8,898 nucleotides of DNA from Clostridia bacterium (GTDB lineage: Bacteria; Bacillota; Clostridia; Oscillospirales; CAG-272): NCBI GenBank assembly GCA_024404655.1, contig JAKSPR010000106.1:1-8898 (forward strand), written 5' to 3'. The notes beneath the pieces are model-generated. The model made no database searches, was not told the origin of the DNA, and was given only the letters and a program-made list of their open reading frames with translations. A program made the position numbers and the translations under genes. Below, piece by piece: positions 6,217 to 8,898 of this stretch; the first letter of the stretch is position 1, and the number at the start of each line of letters is the position of its first letter.

Positions 6217-6990
6217 ATGGCAGAATCTCTTGCCAAAATCATCACCTTCGCCAACCAGAAGGGCGGCGTCGGTAAATCTACATCTGTCGTTAATATAGCC
6301 GCATCCCTCGGCGTTCTGGGAAAACGTGTTCTTGTCGTGGATATCGACCCCCAGGGCAATACCACCTCCGGCTTCGGTATCAACAAGAAATCCGTGACCA
6401 ATACCATCTATGATGTGCTCATCAGCCGCTCCGATGCCCGCAGTGCCATTGTCAGAACCCAGTTTGAAAACATCTCCGTCATCCCCGCCAACATTTCTTT
6501 AGCCGGTGCGGAGTTTGAGCTGGTCATGACCGACAACCGCGAGGCGCGTCTGGCAAACGCCATTGCTCCCCTGCGTGAGGACTATGATTTCATCCTCATC
6601 GACTGCCCGCCTTCCCTCGGCATCCTCACCATCAACGCCCTCGTTGCGGCCCATGGTCTTGTCATTCCCATGCAGTGCGAATATTATTCCCTCGAAGGTC
6701 TTTCGCAGCTCATGATGAGCGTCAAACAGATCAAAAAGCGGTTCAACCCTGCCCTGAATCTCACCGGCATCCTCATCACCATGTATAACGGCCGTCTGAA
6801 CCTCTCCCAGCAGGTCATGGATGAACTGAAAAAATACTACGCGGGAAAGATCTTTTCCACACCCATTGTGCGGAACGTCAAGCTCTCCGAGGCTCCCAGC
6901 TTCGGCATGCCCGTCTGGTACTACGATAAGCGCTCCGCCGGAGCGACACTGTACCACGAGATCGCAAAAGAGCTTCTGGAACGCATCTGA
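6217..6990 (+). CDS. parA: Chromosome-partition ATPase ParA (Soj)
   Basis: A 257-residue deviant-Walker ATPase of the ParA/MinD group. It dimerises with ATP on nucleoid DNA and is released by ParB, driving origin segregation; Soj also influences DnaA in Bacillus. Visible motifs are the deviant Walker A KGGVGKST at 15-22 with the signature Lys15 and Lys20, the second motif DIDPQGNTTSG at 42-52 with Asp44, and Walker B FILIDCPPS at 125-133. Conserved PMQCEYYSLEGL (151-162) and RNVKLSEAPSFG (219-230) follow. The length is that of chromosomal Soj, without the N-terminal DNA-binding domain of plasmid type Ia ParA. It has its own strong promoter and ribosome binding site and is followed after 30 bases by parB, so the two form an operon. 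No key residue is missing. Confidence 0.97.
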   Translation: MAESLAKIITFANQKGGVGKSTSVVNIAASLGVLGKRVLVVDIDPQGNTTSGFGINKKSVTNTIYDVLISRSDARSAIVRTQFENISVIPANISLAGAEFELVMTDNREARLANAIAPLREDYDFILIDCPPSLGILTINALVAAHGLVIPMQCEYYSLEGLSQLMMSVKQIKKRFNPALNLTGILITMYNGRLNLSQQVMDELKKYYAGKIFSTPIVRNVKLSEAPSFGMPVWYYDKRSAGATLYHEIAKELLERI

Positions 6991-7020
6991 TCTTCTTTTA
7001 CGAAAGGTAACCAAACCGCT

Positions 7021-7929
7021 ATGTCAAAGAAACCGTCACTCGGACGGGGTCTTGATTCCCTTTTCCTTGAAAACAACGAGGATGATACCTCCGGCAGCAT
7101 CATGATGCTCCGTGTTTCGGAAATCGAACCGAACCCCACACAGCCGAGAAAACATTTTGACCCTGAAGCACTGGCTCAGCTGGCGGATTCCATTGCCCGG
7201 CACGGACTGCTGCAGCCCATCGCCGTCAGAGAAACCGACAGTGGATTCTACCAGATCATCGCAGGTGAACGCCGCTGGAGAGCGGCAAAGATGGCAGGTC
7301 TCATTGAGATTCCCGCCATCCAGTACGATATGGACGACCGCAAGGCTGCGGAGCTGGCCCTCATCGAGAACCTCCAGCGTGAGGACCTGAACCCCATTGA
7401 AGAAGCGCTGGCCTTCCGTTCCCTCATCCGGGACTACGGCATGACCCAGGAGGAAACCGCACAGCAGATCGGCAAGAGCCGTTCGGCCGTGGCAAACTCC
7501 ATGCGTCTTCTGGAACTCCCCGACGCCGTTGTACAGATGGTCGCCGACGGACGCATCTCCGCCGGACATGCCCGCGCTGTCATGTCCCTGATCAGGCGCG
7601 ACGATATGGTCCCATTTGCTGAACAGATCATCGAAAAAGAGCTTTCTGTACGGGAAGCCGAGGCCGGAGCCAAGGTCTTGAACGAACGGGCAAAGCAGGA
7701 GGAAATCGGCATTCAGCCCGCCCCTCCCGTATCAAGAACCGAGCAGATGGCTGCAAGCTATATCAAGCAGCTGGAACGCCGCGTCACGGAATCCCTCGGA
7801 AGACGTTTCCGCATCCTCGATGCGGGTGACGGCAAACCGAAGAAGATCGAGATCACCTACGAGGGCAATGAAGACCTCGAAGCGATCCTCAAGCGCCTCT
7901 GCGGAGACGACTTCTTCGACCACATCTGA
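7021..7929 (+). CDS. parB: Chromosome-partition protein ParB (Spo0J)
   Basis: A 302-residue ParB CTPase that loads at parS and slides as a clamp, recruiting SMC and stimulating ParA. The start has GAAAGG at 7002-7007, 13 bases upstream. LGRGLDSLF at 7-15 is the N-terminal motif that contacts ParA. NPTQPR lies at 38-43, CTP-binding GERRWRA at 82-88 and ENLQRED at 116-122. A helix-turn-helix (MTQEETAQQIGKSRSAVAN, about 141-159) is followed by a linker and a C-terminal dimerisation region from about 240. The four specificity positions read Arg154, Ser160, Glu165 and Gly182; Arg and Gly match parS-binding ParB and differ from Noc upstream. The gene lies within 30 bases of parA and within 1-5 kb of all five parS sites, the usual arrangement for an origin-proximal partition locus. 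Confidence 0.97.
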   Translation: MSKKPSLGRGLDSLFLENNEDDTSGSIMMLRVSEIEPNPTQPRKHFDPEALAQLADSIARHGLLQPIAVRETDSGFYQIIAGERRWRAAKMAGLIEIPAIQYDMDDRKAAELALIENLQREDLNPIEEALAFRSLIRDYGMTQEETAQQIGKSRSAVANSMRLLELPDAVVQMVADGRISAGHARAVMSLIRRDDMVPFAEQIIEKELSVREAEAGAKVLNERAKQEEIGIQPAPPVSRTEQMAASYIKQLERRVTESLGRRFRILDAGDGKPKKIEITYEGNEDLEAILKRLCGDDFFDHI

Positions 7930-7942
7930 ATCTGACAATTTT

Positions 7943-7958
7943 TGTTTCACGAAAAACA
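7943..7958. promoter_or_regulatory. parS: Degenerate parS-like site 5 (two mismatches)
   Basis: TGTTTCACGAAAAACA has a perfect left half and two adjacent changes in the right half (TG to AA at positions 10-11). It lies in the 62-base gap between parB and serS. It could be a decaying or weak site, and the lost symmetry makes binding doubtful. Confidence 0.5.
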
Positions 7959-7991
7959 TTACCATACATTCAAGAAAGGTACCAAAGACCC

Positions 7992-8898
7992 ATGATCGAC
8001 ATTAAGTTTTTAAGAGAAAATCCCGAAATCGTCAAGCAGAACATCAAAAACAAGTTCCAGGACCAGAAGCTCCCCCTGGTGGACGAGGTCATCGCTCTTG
8101 ACGCAGAAAACAGAAAGACCCAGCAGGAAGCAAACGACCTTCGTGCCGACAGAAACCGTTTCTCCAAGGAGATCGGCAACCTGATGCGCCAGGGCAAGAA
8201 GGAAGAGGCCGAGGAAATGAAGAAGAAGGTTACGGATGCAGACGCACGCCGTGCAGAGCTGGAAGCAAAAGAAGCGGAGCTTGCTGAAAAGATCCGCTCC
8301 ATCATGATGGTCATCCCGAACATCATCGACCCCAGCGTTCCGATCGGTCCCGACGACTCCGCCAATGTGGAAGTTGAGCGTTTCGGCGAGCCTGTTGTTC
8401 CGGATTTTGAAATTCCCTACCACACCGAGATCATGGAGAGCTTCAACGGCGTCGATATGGACTCCGCAGGCCGCGTCTCCGGCAACGGCTTCTACTATCT
8501 GATGGGCGACATCGCGCGTCTGCACGAGGCTGTCCTTGCCTATGCAAGAGACTTCATGATCAATAAGGGCTTCATCTTCTGCATTCCTCCCTTCATGATC
8601 CACGGCAACGTCGTGGAAGGCGTTATGAGCCAGACCGATATGGACGCTATGATGTACAAGATTGAGGGCGAAGACCTCTACCTCATCGGTACCAGCGAGC
8701 ACTCCATGATCGGTAAGTTCATCGACCAGATCATCCCCGAGGAGAATCTTCCCCAGACCCTCACCAGCTATTCTCCCTGCTTCCGCAAGGAGAAGGGTGC
8801 CCACGGCATCGAGGAACGCGGCGTCTACCGTATCCATCAGTTTGAGAAGCAGGAGATGATCGTCGTCTGCAAGCCCGAGGATTCCATGGACTGGTACG
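7992..8898 (+). CDS. serS: Seryl-tRNA synthetase, 3'-truncated
   Basis: Class II aminoacyl-tRNA synthetase that charges tRNA-Ser. The ATG at 7992 has GAAAGG at 7974-7979, 12 bases upstream. The window ends after 302 codons; SerS is usually about 425 residues, so about 120, including class II motif 3, lie beyond. The N-terminus MIDIKFLRENPE is typical, followed by the long antiparallel coiled-coil arm (about residues 30-100) that grips the tRNA. The serine/ATP site begins with TSEH at 234-237, and motif 2 contains FRKEKGAHG (264-272) then GVYRIHQFEK. Many bacterial SerS have TAE and FRSEAG-type sequences here. The TSEH and FRKE-GAHG forms recall archaeal-like SerS, which may be a lineage feature. 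No terminator or T-box fits in the short gap after parB, so read-through from the parAB operon is possible. Confidence 0.96.
   Translation, partial: MIDIKFLRENPEIVKQNIKNKFQDQKLPLVDEVIALDAENRKTQQEANDLRADRNRFSKEIGNLMRQGKKEEAEEMKKKVTDADARRAELEAKEAELAEKIRSIMMVIPNIIDPSVPIGPDDSANVEVERFGEPVVPDFEIPYHTEIMESFNGVDMDSAGRVSGNGFYYLMGDIARLHEAVLAYARDFMINKGFIFCIPPFMIHGNVVEGVMSQTDMDAMMYKIEGEDLYLIGTSEHSMIGKFIDQIIPEENLPQTLTSYSPCFRKEKGAHGIEERGVYRIHQFEKQEMIVVCKPEDSMDWY

Noticed and set aside
7930..7991. T-box riboswitch upstream of serS
   Set aside because: The gap is only 62 bases, too short for a T-box leader, and contains no T-box consensus or terminator.
8010..8837. 275-codon reverse-strand open frame over serS
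   Set aside because: Mirror of the serS coding sequence; repetitive Val/Asp/His content is typical of an antisense shadow of GC-rich codons.

Overview
The window looks like chromosomal DNA from a Gram-positive Firmicute (Bacillota), probably class Clostridia and plausibly an Oscillospirales-type gut anaerobe. The reasons are the mid-range, fairly GC-rich composition, GA-rich ribosome binding sites, SigA-type promoter elements, the noc-parA-parB order next to rsmG, and parS sites of the Bacillus type. No genus can be named from the sequence alone. All genes lie on the + strand. No rRNA, tRNA, transposon or CRISPR array was seen.

Layout. (1) Positions 1-4581 look like one transcription unit: lepA (5' truncated by the window edge), hemW with an unusual acidic N-terminal extension, an unrecognised three-helix membrane protein, and rsmG. 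It is closed by an intrinsic terminator at about 4639-4675. (2) Positions 4582-4850 hold that terminator, a parS-like site and a weak promoter. (3) Positions 4851-5906 encode a ParB-family protein recognisable as Noc (nucleoid occlusion). (4) Positions 5907-6216 hold a parS site abutting a T-run, a short possible reading frame, a 17-bp-stem inverted repeat and a strong promoter. (5) Positions 6217-7929 encode ParA (Soj) and ParB (Spo0J). (6) Position 7992 to the end is serS, cut by the window edge.

The central theme is a chromosome-partition locus. Five copies of the 16-bp palindrome TGTTTCACGTGAAACA (one exact, three with one mismatch, one with two) lie between 1898 and 7958. One is inside hemW and the others are in the gaps between genes. 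ParB would load on these parS sites as a CTP-dependent clamp and work with ParA to segregate the origin region. Noc is the paralogue that usually binds a different palindrome and blocks division over the nucleoid. The four DNA-specificity positions of the two ParB-family proteins differ as expected for Noc versus ParB. The housekeeping genes around them (translation, haem-chaperone-like, rRNA methylation, aminoacylation) are ordinary in function, but their arrangement differs from the Bacillus order.
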